DNA from: Planctomycetales bacterium
GTDB lineage: Bacteria > Planctomycetota > Phycisphaerae > SM23-33
Direction: 5' to 3'
Assembly (NCBI GenBank): GCA_030612725.1
Contig: JAUWNJ010000032.1
Span: 1-35,471, forward strand
Length of the DNA: 35,471 nucleotides
In this document: piece after piece, positions 16,101 to 23,642 of the stretch
Layout: every line of letters starts with the position of its first letter
Numbering within the stretch: the first letter of the stretch is position 1
The notes under the pieces: model-generated
What the model was told of the DNA's origin: nothing
What the model saw: the letters and a program-made list of their open reading frames with translations, nothing else
Database searches by the model: none
Translations under genes and position numbers: made by a program

Positions 16101-17654
16101 TTATATTCCGGCGGGGGTGGTGATGGAAAGGTCCGGTTGATTTTGCTCGCGAGAGTCCAGCAGGCGGTTATATCCGACCATTAAACCGGCAATAGCCCAG
16201 AAAAACCCATTATCAATCACGTGCCACACCATATCTCGAAACATCGCATCAGTAAAATAATTAAGAAGCACAATCCAGAAAAGCACGACGAATTCCTTGC
16301 TGAGCCAGCCGGTGGATGTCGCCGGCAAGCGGCGATACAGTTGTCTCGACTGGCGGTATATCAACAGGAAAACCACTACCAGGCATGTCAATCCCAGCAG
16401 TCCCATTTCGACCGCGGTGTTGAGGAACAGGTTGTGTTCGACCAGGATTCCGGTTGTCATTGCCGACATCGTTCCCGGATCCCACTGATGCTTCAGGACG
16501 GCATCGACGAAATGGCCGAACCCCACTCCGGTAAGCGGGCGCTCCTTGAACAATTCCCAACTTCTTTCCAGAAGGATCATTCGCGTAACGATAGGCCCTT
16601 TTTGCGCTATTCCCCCGGTCGCTCGCCTGGATTGGGCCAGGTTCGCCCAGGACATCGTTACGCCGATTATCACTACCAACGACACCAGCGTCAGTTTTAT
16701 CTTTCCGAAGCGTTCTTTGTTGGCCCAGAGGCACCAGACAACCCCGCAGAGTATAAAACTCAGATAAGAGGCGCGGACACCGGTGAAAAATATGGCAGGT
16801 GGAATTAGAATCGCCTGAACAATCAGTGCGGTGCGATAAGGTCCGCGAATCCTGCGGATGAGGAACAGGTTGGCAAAAAACATCAGCACAAGCAGACTGC
16901 CCTGAGGATACGCCGAGGAAAACGCCCCGCGCGCTCGCTCGAAGTGAATACCGTACGCCGGCCAGTTTATATATGCAGGCCAGATAAATGCCCTGGCGCC
17001 CTCAGCGCCCATGATCGCGGCATACTGAAGGTAACCTATATATAGCGCGTACCACCCATACAGCGACAGGAGCAGCAGCACCTTGGGAATCTGTCTTTCG
17101 TTCCGCGTAGTGTTATAGACGCAGAAAAACATGATGAAGGGGAGCAGAAACATCCCCAGAAAGCGGTAGTACGGAAGGGTGCTGACTTCGGTCGTGCTGG
17201 CCAACCACCCAGTCATCGTGGCGCTGACGGCGCTATAGACCAGCAGCGCCAGCATCGCCCACAGCACCGCGCGGTCGTATCGGAGGCGTTCTCTGCGGAG
17301 CAGAAAGTGCAGGCTGAACACAAATACCGCCCCGATGAAGATAAATCGAGGGACGGTCATGTTAAAAAAGCCGGTGATCTCTATCCGCCACTGGGGCCAT
17401 TCCAACAGGCCATAGGAAAGCAACCATATCCAGGCCCACGGGGTTACATCCCACTTTATGGACCAGTAAACCAGGATTGCCCCGGCAGCCAGAGCGAGGA
17501 ACGACCACGGCATCGTAGATGGACGGACAACAGCGACAGCCACTGCCGCCAGCACCATCGCCAGTATGACCCACAGAAGTCCCCCGGACGTCGCGTTCCG
17601 CGACGAGAGCATCGGTGTAAAGGGTTCCGTCTTGCGCCGGGTCAGTTCGGTCAT
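16101..17654 (-). CDS. O-antigen ligase/polymerase family membrane protein (Wzy-like), 517 aa
   Basis: About a dozen hydrophobic segments are present, starting LLWVILAMVLAAVAVAVV. A large periplasmic region carries the Wzy_C-type pattern: MILLERSWELFKERPLTGVG, then a HNLFLNTAVEMGLLGL segment, with an invariant-type His and Glu-Gly. Members either polymerise undecaprenyl-linked repeat units or ligate glycan to lipid A; beside a Wzx, Wzz and Wza set, polymerase is the better reading. It is 28 bases downstream of the P-loop gene and 218 bases before the flippase gene, the largest gap in this part of the operon. Confidence 0.87.
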   Translation of the reverse strand: MTELTRRKTEPFTPMLSSRNATSGGLLWVILAMVLAAVAVAVVRPSTMPWSFLALAAGAILVYWSIKWDVTPWAWIWLLSYGLLEWPQWRIEITGFFNMTVPRFIFIGAVFVFSLHFLLRRERLRYDRAVLWAMLALLVYSAVSATMTGWLASTTEVSTLPYYRFLGMFLLPFIMFFCVYNTTRNERQIPKVLLLLSLYGWYALYIGYLQYAAIMGAEGARAFIWPAYINWPAYGIHFERARGAFSSAYPQGSLLVLMFFANLFLIRRIRGPYRTALIVQAILIPPAIFFTGVRASYLSFILCGVVWCLWANKERFGKIKLTLVSLVVIIGVTMSWANLAQSRRATGGIAQKGPIVTRMILLERSWELFKERPLTGVGFGHFVDAVLKHQWDPGTMSAMTTGILVEHNLFLNTAVEMGLLGLTCLVVVFLLIYRQSRQLYRRLPATSTGWLSKEFVVLFWIVLLNYFTDAMFRDMVWHVIDNGFFWAIAGLMVGYNRLLDSREQNQPDLSITTPAGI

Positions 17655-17682
17655 GTAAGCCTCTCACGCTGCCGGCCTTCGG

Positions 17683-18381
17683 TCAAACGCGTCGATAGAC
17701 GAACCTTGGGATTGGGTAAGTCCGCATGTTCAGAACGACGCCGGCGATCTTTCCGCCTCCCGCCTGAAGCCTCTTTTTCGCCTGGAGCAGCGCTTCGCGA
17801 TGGATATGTTGACAACGGGCAACCAGCACAATGGCTTCGACAGCCTCGGAAAGGACCTGTGCGTCGGGATACTGATTAACCGGAGCGACGTCGATAATAA
17901 TTTGGTCGTAACGTTGCTGTAACTCATCCAGAATACTCTTTACACGATCGGCGCGAAGGATATCCAGAACCTTCCCGCATTTGCTGCCTGCGGTCAGGAC
18001 GTCCATCTTTCCCGGTCCGACGTGCTGGATCGCCTCGGATAAATCCATTTTCCCCACCAGGACGTCTGAAACGCCCATGCCGTTGGCGACGTTCAGTGTG
18101 TTGCCCACCGCCGGGGTGCGAAGGTTTAAATCCACCAATACGACCCTTCCGGCTGAACGGGCCATTTCTGATTCGTCGTTCGCTTCGCCGTCGTCGGAAC
18201 CGTTGCTTCCTGCCAGCGCCAGTCCGCAGGCGATGGTCGTAGCGCCCTCGCGGGGGTTGGACGAACAGAACAGCACGGACTTCGGCGCTTCCGAAGTGTA
18301 AAACAACGACGCCCACAAACCTTTTAATATGTCCCCAGCCTGGGGTGTCAGTTTGGCAGCGGCTAATTGATTCTCGGCCAT
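17683..18381 (-). CDS. CpsD/BY-kinase-like P-loop protein lacking the Walker A lysine
   Basis: The fold and position match the cytoplasmic BY-kinase domain that partners Wzz/GumC proteins: SVLFCSSNPREGATTIACG (residues about 35-53), Walker A' VVLVDLNLRTP (80-90) and Walker B IIIDVAP (161-167). In the family the Walker A reads P-G-E-G-K-S/T; here residue 47 is Ala where the ATP-binding Lys belongs, and Arg44 replaces Gly. The C-terminus has a single Tyr (FVYRRV) rather than a Tyr cluster. It is therefore either an inactive regulator or binds nucleotide differently. The gene lies 12 bases after the Wzz gene, so the two are surely co-expressed. Confidence 0.85.
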   Translation of the reverse strand: MAENQLAAAKLTPQAGDILKGLWASLFYTSEAPKSVLFCSSNPREGATTIACGLALAGSNGSDDGEANDESEMARSAGRVVLVDLNLRTPAVGNTLNVANGMGVSDVLVGKMDLSEAIQHVGPGKMDVLTAGSKCGKVLDILRADRVKSILDELQQRYDQIIIDVAPVNQYPDAQVLSEAVEAIVLVARCQHIHREALLQAKKRLQAGGGKIAGVVLNMRTYPIPRFVYRRV

Positions 18382-18393
18382 GTCTATATACCT

Positions 18394-19941
18394 CTATCTG
18401 GTGCGAATTATCTTGTGAGTGAACTTAGGTACCGACGCCAGTACATTGGTTTCAATGTGTCGCTCAACGTCCTCGATGCCCTTGACCGTGTGGTCGAAGT
18501 GGTCGGCCATGAAGGCATAGACCAATGCCAGTACCAGGCCGGCGAAGATGCTGATAAGCACGTTTGCCCACAGTATTGGGCGGTGCGGTTTAGATACGTC
18601 CGGTAACGACGGACCACTGATTACAGAGACACGATTCGGTATCTTCGCCGCCATTTCGGCGCTCTTGGCTTCGCGGTATCCTTCCATCTGCTTGCTGTAC
18701 CCCTTTTGCGCGTCGTTGGCGTTTTTGTCAAGGAGGCCCAGCATCATTGCTTTGGGTCCCAGTTCGATCATTCTTTTCTTGTCGTCATCTACCTTTTTGG
18801 CAAGCACTGTCCGTTGCGCCTTCAAAGCGGCGATTTCCTGGTTCAGCATGATGCGCTGCCTGGTCAATTCGTTCCTGAGGTCGGTCAGGTTAGCGACCAG
18901 CTCCGCTCGGGTCTCTTTTATTTCCTTGTAGGAATCCTCAAATTGCGGGGTGAGAGTGTTCAGTTTAATCCTCAGGTCTGCAATCGCTTCGATAATCTTG
19001 CTGATCCCCAGGTTGTCCACTGTAAGCAGCACCTTCGGTATTACCACCTGCTTGTCGGGGCCTTTTTTGAGTTCTATGTCGATTTGCTCATTCAGCGTTT
19101 TCAGTTCCGCCAGACGGGTATCAATCGTGCTTATTTTTTTCTGGTTTTCCGTTCTTTGGGTCTGAATCCCCGTCTCTCCGACACTGCTGCTGCTTATAAT
19201 CTTTGCCTCAGTAAGATCGGCTCCGATTTCTTCGGTGATGTATTTTACCAGTTCCTCCTGGGCGTCGTCCATGTTCTTCCTGGCATCGGCGGTTGTCTCT
19301 TTCATCAGGGCGATGGAACTTTCTTTTGCCTGTCTTACTTCGAGACTTGACCTGCGGAACTGGTAAGCGTCGATGAGGTGTTTGGTAAATTGTTGGGCGC
19401 GTTGTGTCGCCAGTGTCCTGCTGTCGGTCTTTCCGTCGCCCGGCCGGTCTTTTTCTTCAGGCCAGTCCACAATGACGTTGAATATTTGCGTGAAGGCTGC
19501 GCCCACGCCGCCGGGCGTCGTAACCTTCACCCGCTTTCGCACTTCGGCGAGGCGATTGAAGTTTTCGGCAGTGAATGCCGCGATCTGCGCATCGGTGTAC
19601 CAGTGTTCTCCGCTCAGGTCCGTTGGTTCGTCTGATGCCGGCGCTACGCCGTCGAGTTTCATCAGCGCCGATGCCTGAACGTATTCGGTGGTAATTAATT
19701 CCCGCTGTTTGAGAATGAACAGACTCAGCCTGTCTCTCATGGTTGTGGGGGTTTCCAGCGACGAGATTGTTATGCCCTTCGGATTGGCCATTAACATTGC
19801 CTTGGAGCGATATTGCCATGGACCAAGGAAGGTCGCCGTCAGCACACCTGCCACGACGATCACCAGGATCAGTAAGATCCCCAGGAGTCGGGAAAAGATC
19901 ACCCGCGATAGTTCACGAAGCGTCCGTGTGGGATAAGCCAT
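18394..19941 (-). CDS. Wzz/GumC-type polysaccharide co-polymerase, 515 aa
   Basis: There is one transmembrane segment near residues 19-40 (GILLILVIVVAGVLTATFLG) and another near 447-470 (ILWANVLISIFAGLVLALV), with a long periplasmic region in between rich in predicted coiled coil (LTQRIMLNQEIAALKAQ-like heptads; residues about 200-400). A proline-containing motif precedes the second segment (SLPDVSKPHRPI). This is the layout of polysaccharide co-polymerases that set chain length and contact the outer-membrane Wza channel. The cytoplasmic tail (HTVKGIEDVERHIETNVLASVP) is the usual partner region for the kinase encoded next. A 145-base gap with an inverted repeat separates it from the export lipoprotein gene. 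Confidence 0.9.
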   Translation of the reverse strand: MAYPTRTLRELSRVIFSRLLGILLILVIVVAGVLTATFLGPWQYRSKAMLMANPKGITISSLETPTTMRDRLSLFILKQRELITTEYVQASALMKLDGVAPASDEPTDLSGEHWYTDAQIAAFTAENFNRLAEVRKRVKVTTPGGVGAAFTQIFNVIVDWPEEKDRPGDGKTDSRTLATQRAQQFTKHLIDAYQFRRSSLEVRQAKESSIALMKETTADARKNMDDAQEELVKYITEEIGADLTEAKIISSSSVGETGIQTQRTENQKKISTIDTRLAELKTLNEQIDIELKKGPDKQVVIPKVLLTVDNLGISKIIEAIADLRIKLNTLTPQFEDSYKEIKETRAELVANLTDLRNELTRQRIMLNQEIAALKAQRTVLAKKVDDDKKRMIELGPKAMMLGLLDKNANDAQKGYSKQMEGYREAKSAEMAAKIPNRVSVISGPSLPDVSKPHRPILWANVLISIFAGLVLALVYAFMADHFDHTVKGIEDVERHIETNVLASVPKFTHKIIRTR

Positions 19942-19973
19942 GTTTCACCTCATCTGCTAGTAGCCTGTAGTCG

Positions 19974-20022
19974 GTAATCAGTATCCGGGAACAACGGATT
20001 GCTTTTCCCGGATGCTGGTTAC
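19974..20022. repeat. Imperfect inverted repeat between wza- and wzz-like genes
   Basis: Arms 19974-19990 and 20006-20022 (17 bp, two mismatches) share the core ATCCGGGA and enclose a 15-base loop. It lies in the only sizeable gap within the export part of the operon. It could be another REP-type hairpin or an attenuating structure; no T-tract follows. Confidence 0.6.
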
Positions 20023-20086
20023 TTACTTTTCATCATGTACGCTTTTTATTACGGTCTGCAGCGTTATACCAATCCATTGGGTTTGG

Positions 20087-21202
20087 TTACGGGTTCGGTC
20101 CGAGCCAGTCCACGGCGTCGCCGGCGGTGTAGTTCGCGGTGCTGGTAAATCCACCGACGGCGCGGATACCGCGTACCCAGACGTATTCTATGTAATCGGC
20201 GCGTTTGGCAATACCACTGGTCGGGACATAGACCATGTCGCCGTCCTCAAGCCAGATGTCGTACCGATATTTCGCCATGTCGCACTTGACTGATTCGCCG
20301 TCGGCGCGTTTGCGATTTTCCAATAGTTGAAAGACATTGATAATCGCCGCCGACGGCCTCGGAAGATGACGGCGACGAATCAGAACGACTTGGCTCAACT
20401 CGGCGCGGGCGGGAATATAACTACCCGACAAGGCAATTGCCTGAAGAAGTGAAACATCTTTGCTTGCCTTGAGCATTCCAGGGCGATGGACCTCGCCGAA
20501 TACATATATATTCGTGGCTGCGACAGCCTGGACGTTCACCGTTACTTCCAGTTCGTCCAGCCCCAGGGCCTTGTACGCCCCGTTGAGGTCCCTGTGCAGT
20601 TCTTCGACGGTTTTTCCGGCTGCACGGAGACTGACAATGAAAGGAACCGAAATCGTACCGTCAGGCGTAACGGGAACCAATCGACCTTGGCCACGCGGTG
20701 CGGTCTTGATTGCCTCTTTCAACTCGGCAATCCTGACGTTCGACTCCATGAAACTAACAGTAACCACAGGCTTCTTGATGTACTTGCCGTACTTCTCCTT
20801 GAGGTCCTTTTCCACTTCCTTGATTGTTCTATCGTAGGCCAGTATTCTTCCAATCAGGTCGAGGTTGATCGTTCCATCGGACTGAATCCGCTCGATCTGG
20901 TTCATCGTTGGTTTATAAGGGAAGCGGACAGCGATGAGGTCCTGTATCTTGGCGCGATAGTCGGGGTTCCGCCGGTGTCGGACGTGATATATCACTTCCA
21001 GCGAGTCGCCTTCGCGGATGCGATAGTCCCGCCTGACGATGTGCGCGACGGGAACTTCCGAAGCAGGCCAATGCTGTTGAAACAAAGCCGGAGCAACCTC
21101 AGGCTTGACCTGGTCGTCCGTTTTGCAACCAGTCGTTACAAGGGACAACATCGCAATTGTAATTAACATTCCGAATAAACGCAGTCTGTTCATAATTTTC
21201 AC
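20087..21202 (-). CDS. Polysaccharide export lipoprotein (Wza/GumB type), 371 aa
   Basis: A signal peptide ends in the lipobox LVTTGC (Cys26), giving an outer-membrane lipoprotein. The poly_export domain begins near YRIREGDSLEVIYHVRH and contains DGTINLDLIGRILAYDRTIKEVEKDL. SLBB-type segments follow (VTPDGTISVPFIVSLRAAGK; NIYVFGEVHRPGMLKASKDVSLLQAIALSGSY; LEDGDMVYVPTSGIAKR). Such proteins form the octameric outer-membrane channel for the polymer. The GTG start at 21202 overlaps the stop of the upstream SPOR gene as GTGA; an ATG lies three codons later. No C-terminal amphipathic Wza helix is obvious. Confidence 0.92.
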   Translation of the reverse strand: MKIMNRLRLFGMLITIAMLSLVTTGCKTDDQVKPEVAPALFQQHWPASEVPVAHIVRRDYRIREGDSLEVIYHVRHRRNPDYRAKIQDLIAVRFPYKPTMNQIERIQSDGTINLDLIGRILAYDRTIKEVEKDLKEKYGKYIKKPVVTVSFMESNVRIAELKEAIKTAPRGQGRLVPVTPDGTISVPFIVSLRAAGKTVEELHRDLNGAYKALGLDELEVTVNVQAVAATNIYVFGEVHRPGMLKASKDVSLLQAIALSGSYIPARAELSQVVLIRRRHLPRPSAAIINVFQLLENRKRADGESVKCDMAKYRYDIWLEDGDMVYVPTSGIAKRADYIEYVWVRGIRAVGGFTSTANYTAGDAVDWLGPNP

Positions 21203-21990
21203 CTCGCCGATGTAATAAAGGCATCGGAAACAATTCTTCTGACTCTTCTCAAATCCGCATGCGCCTGCTCGTATGTATGATAGGAGCCGACGCGAACCAG
21301 TCGCATTACCCGTCCACTTTTGAGTTCCAGGTCGGTTCGGGCATTAAGCCCGGCGTGTCGAAGCCGACCCTGAAGATGCTTTGCCGAAGTTACTTCGCTC
21401 ATCGCTGCCGCCTGGATAGACCATTGCACGGCATGTGAATGGTCGGCTGCTCGTTCGGCAAGCGCGGTACCCTCGAAAAAGTGTACTACCTTACTGAAAA
21501 ACAGGTCCGCCTCACGCCAGCGACCCTCTCGCTGAAGGATACATCCAAGCCGGTACATCGCCTCGTCTGCCGGTGGTACTCCGGGGCGAACGTTCTCCAA
21601 GGCTGCGCGATAGTGCTTTTCCGACGTCGCCATTTCACCGGACTGATAAGACATGTCTCCAAGCCGGCAGTGAACCAGGGCGACGAGGTCCTTGCGTTTT
21701 GTAAGTGTCAGCGCAATTCGCAGATCGTCTTTACCGGCGCTGCTTTGTTCTTCCCGGCAGCGTGCCAGCCCCCTGATGTAATATGCTTCGCCGGTCTCTT
21801 CCAGGCGCGGGTACATTCGGATAAATTGTGAAGTCGCTTTAATGGCGACCTGGTCATCCCCGTGACGGAAGGCTGTGTCGGCAGATCGCAAATAGCCCTT
21901 TGCTTCCGGACTGATGGCGGTGTTACATCCTGCCAGCAATGCTGCCAGAGAAACGACCGTAGTTATGCCCGCAAGAAAACGTATCAACAT
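21199..21990 (-). CDS. Lipoprotein with TPR-like helices and a C-terminal SPOR-like domain
   Basis: Start taken at ATG 21990 because it gives a clean lipoprotein signal (MLIRFLAGITTVVSLAALLAGC, with Cys22); a longer frame from 22065 would bury it. Residues about 30-180 form TPR-like helices (RSADTAFRHGDDQVAIKATS; LVALVHCRLGDMSYQSGEM). The last 75 residues (WSIQAAAMSEVTSAKHLQGR, MRLVRVGSYHTYEQAHADLR) resemble a SPOR domain, which binds denuded peptidoglycan. Being first in the export operon and translationally coupled to the Wza gene, it may anchor or assemble the secretion channel at the cell wall; that role is inferred. Confidence 0.8.
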   Translation of the reverse strand: MLIRFLAGITTVVSLAALLAGCNTAISPEAKGYLRSADTAFRHGDDQVAIKATSQFIRMYPRLEETGEAYYIRGLARCREEQSSAGKDDLRIALTLTKRKDLVALVHCRLGDMSYQSGEMATSEKHYRAALENVRPGVPPADEAMYRLGCILQREGRWREADLFFSKVVHFFEGTALAERAADHSHAVQWSIQAAAMSEVTSAKHLQGRLRHAGLNARTDLELKSGRVMRLVRVGSYHTYEQAHADLRRVRRIVSDAFITSAR

Positions 21991-22181
21991 TACTCTCCAT
22001 CCGTGCCGGGTTTTGCCTACGCACAAAAACACTTCTTTGGCGACGTTATAACATTTTTCGTCCATACCCGTTCAGAACTTGAGGTTATGAACGCATCGCT
22101 CGCGGCACAAAGCGCCGTTTGCGAAAAAAAACTCTTGCCGTGTGCGTGTGGATAATATCCAATCGGATAACGACTTGGCAA

Positions 22182-22952
22182 TCAAATTCCTGCAATTTTT
22201 TGCAGTGCCGACACTTCCGACGCTTCAAGGCGTCGGAACCGTCCTATCTTCAATCCACGATCATTTATAGACCCTACGGACGATCGATGCAAACGATAAA
22301 CTTTATGCCCCACTCGCGCCAGCATCCGACGCACCTGGCGATTTCGCCCTTCGGATATTCGCAACTCCAGCAAACTCTCCTTTGCTCCGCGACGAATTAC
22401 CCTTACCGACGCCTTGGCGGGGGACTTCGGGCTTTTGCGCTTGGCCCTGCCGTCGGGCGATTTTTGCGGGCCCAGGAATATCCCGCGACGGAGCGAAGCC
22501 AACTCTTCTACGGTTACTCGCCCTTCAACGCGGGCGATGTAAGTCTTTACTACGCCGTAGCGCGGATGTGTCAGGCGGTTGGTCAGTTCGCCGTCGTTGG
22601 TCAGGATGATAAGCCCGGTGCTGTCGGCATCGAGCCTGCCTACGCAGTACACCCGCAGACCCGCCCACCCAACGACGTCGATTGCACGGGGGCGATTCCG
22701 TCCGGTTTCGTCCCGTTGTGTGCAGATTACGCCGCGAGGCTTGTTCAGGAGGATATAGACCTTCTTTTCCGGGCGATTGCGGATGGTCTGACCGTCAAGG
22801 CGGATTTCGTCGGCTTCGGTAACGAAGCATGGCAATGCCGAGACAATCTCCCCGTTGACACTGATTCTGCCTTCAGTAACCATCTGCTCGACAGCTCGGC
22901 GTGAAGCCACGCCCGCTGCCGCCAGAACTTTTTGAATACGAATCTTTTCCAT
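22182..22952 (-). CDS. rluB: 23S rRNA pseudouridine synthase, RluB/RsuA family
   Basis: An N-terminal S4 RNA-binding domain (RIQKVLAAAGVASRRAVEQMV) is followed by the pseudouridine synthase domain: YILLNKPRGVICT, GRLDADSTGLIILTNDG with the catalytic Asp in GRLD, KTYIARVEG and ISEGRNRQVRRMLARVGH. These define the RsuA/RluB/RluE/RluF group, which isomerises a uridine in rRNA. A basic insertion (SPDGRAKRKSPKSPAK) precedes the last segment. I use ATG 22952; a GTG four codons earlier falls inside a hairpin repeat. This housekeeping gene is not part of the polysaccharide operon by function. RluB rather than RsuA is the better guess from length. Confidence 0.9.
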   Translation of the reverse strand: MEKIRIQKVLAAAGVASRRAVEQMVTEGRISVNGEIVSALPCFVTEADEIRLDGQTIRNRPEKKVYILLNKPRGVICTQRDETGRNRPRAIDVVGWAGLRVYCVGRLDADSTGLIILTNDGELTNRLTHPRYGVVKTYIARVEGRVTVEELASLRRGIFLGPQKSPDGRAKRKSPKSPAKASVRVIRRGAKESLLELRISEGRNRQVRRMLARVGHKVYRLHRSSVGSINDRGLKIGRFRRLEASEVSALQKIAGI

Positions 22953-22960
22953 TATCGGTG

Positions 22961-23022
22961 GCACAGGTTTTCGATCTGTGCTGTTCCATTAGACATTAGG
23001 TGCACAGGTTGAAAACCTGTGA
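22961..23022. repeat. Inverted pair of GCACAGGTT hairpins upstream of rluB
   Basis: Hairpins 22961-22981 (GCACAG/CTGTGC stem) and 23002-23022 (GCACAGGTT/AACCTGTG-C) are arranged in opposite orientation 20 bases apart: in its own direction each reads CACAGGTTTTC. It is another REPIN-like pair, lying just upstream of the rluB start codon where it may alter the leader. Confidence 0.75.
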
Positions 23023-23120
23023 CACCCGTGAGTATAGATTGGAATGAAAAACGGAACAATGAAAAACTGAATCAAAAGGGACATTAGGGTTATTGAAAAA
23101 ATCCTGTAATGGAAATTGTT

Positions 23121-23172
23121 GGCTCCGTCCCCTTAATCCAAACGTATTCCCACGTTTGTAAAGACACGCCAT
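23121..23172 (-). pseudogene. Truncated start of a phage-type (tyrosine) integrase gene
   Basis: ATG at 23172, preceded by AAGGAAG at good spacing, reads MACLYKRGNTF and then leaves any integrase-like sequence. This opening is typical of site-specific tyrosine recombinases of Planctomycetes (M-A-x-L-Y-K-R-G-N/K). The break coincides with GATTAAGGGGACGGAGC, one half of the REP hairpin found repeatedly at 30-35 kb; the other arm is missing. The fragment sits 200 bases from a tRNA-derived attachment repeat, so it is probably the stump of an island integrase. The frame stays open to 22996, but that stretch looks non-genic. Confidence 0.6.
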
Positions 23173-23318
23173 GGCAGTCTTCCTTTCTGACTCTTGTTCG
23201 AGTCTAATGGAGACTGCCCCAGCGGCACTTGCGACGCGATGACGGGCCGAAAACGTCGCCAAATGATTACAGTTTGATGACATTTTGGCCTTTTTCGGGC
23301 CGTTTTACCCATGGCGCA

Positions 23319-23351
23319 ACAAAAAAGGGATAGGCATTACTGCCTATCCCT
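23319..23351 (-). terminator. Rho-independent terminator for the original tRNA transcript
   Basis: A perfect 11-bp stem (AGGGATAGGCA at 23326-23336, complement at 23341-23351) with a 4-base loop is followed, on the minus strand, by a run of six T residues. It stands 19 bases beyond the tRNA 3'-half copy, where the terminator of the undisturbed tRNA gene would be. Confidence 0.85.
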
Positions 23352-23367
23352 ACGCAACTTACAGCTG

Positions 23368-23411
23368 ACTAGCGGGGACAGGATTCGAACCTGCGACCTC
23401 CGGGTTATGAG
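23368..23411 (-). repeat. tRNA-fMet 3'-half copy (att direct repeat)
   Basis: 44 bases are identical to 26777-26820, covering the intact tRNA from its anticodon loop to the 3' end. They are in the same orientation. A directly repeated 3' tRNA half is the usual scar of tyrosine-recombinase integration. The 5' half is absent here, so no functional tRNA is encoded. Confidence 0.92.
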
Positions 23412-23642
23412 GGGTACCGCCGCCGGTTTATCGGCTTCACGCGTAATCACCGTAACCTTTTGCGGCGTAGGGGGCAATGAATCGGCGTCAAAGCCAAGCT
23501 GCTTCTGTGCATTCATTGCACTTATTTCGCCCCGGTTTCAAGGAGTGCGTGCGATTGCGCGTAATTACGCGTGCAGGACATGTTGGTTCTGGTCGCTCGG
23601 CGGCCTATGCTCGCGGGAAAAGAGTAGTTACTCGCGCCGTCC
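23412..23642. other. Island edge without recognisable gene
   Basis: Between the attachment repeat and the ATPase stop codon I see no convincing gene. On the minus strand a short frame from the ATG at about 23517 (MNAQKQLGFDADSLPPT...) runs into the tRNA repeat, as the ends of island integrase genes often do, but it cannot be matched to a family by eye. Confidence 0.4.

Noticed and set aside
21991-22065. Longer start for the SPOR lipoprotein
   Set aside because: It would add 25 residues in front of a clean lipoprotein signal peptide, hiding the lipobox.
22996-23283. 95-codon minus frame as a complete small gene
   Set aside because: Only the internal MACLYKRGNTF start with its ribosome site looks real; the rest runs through a half REP and hairpin repeat, so I call it an integrase stump.
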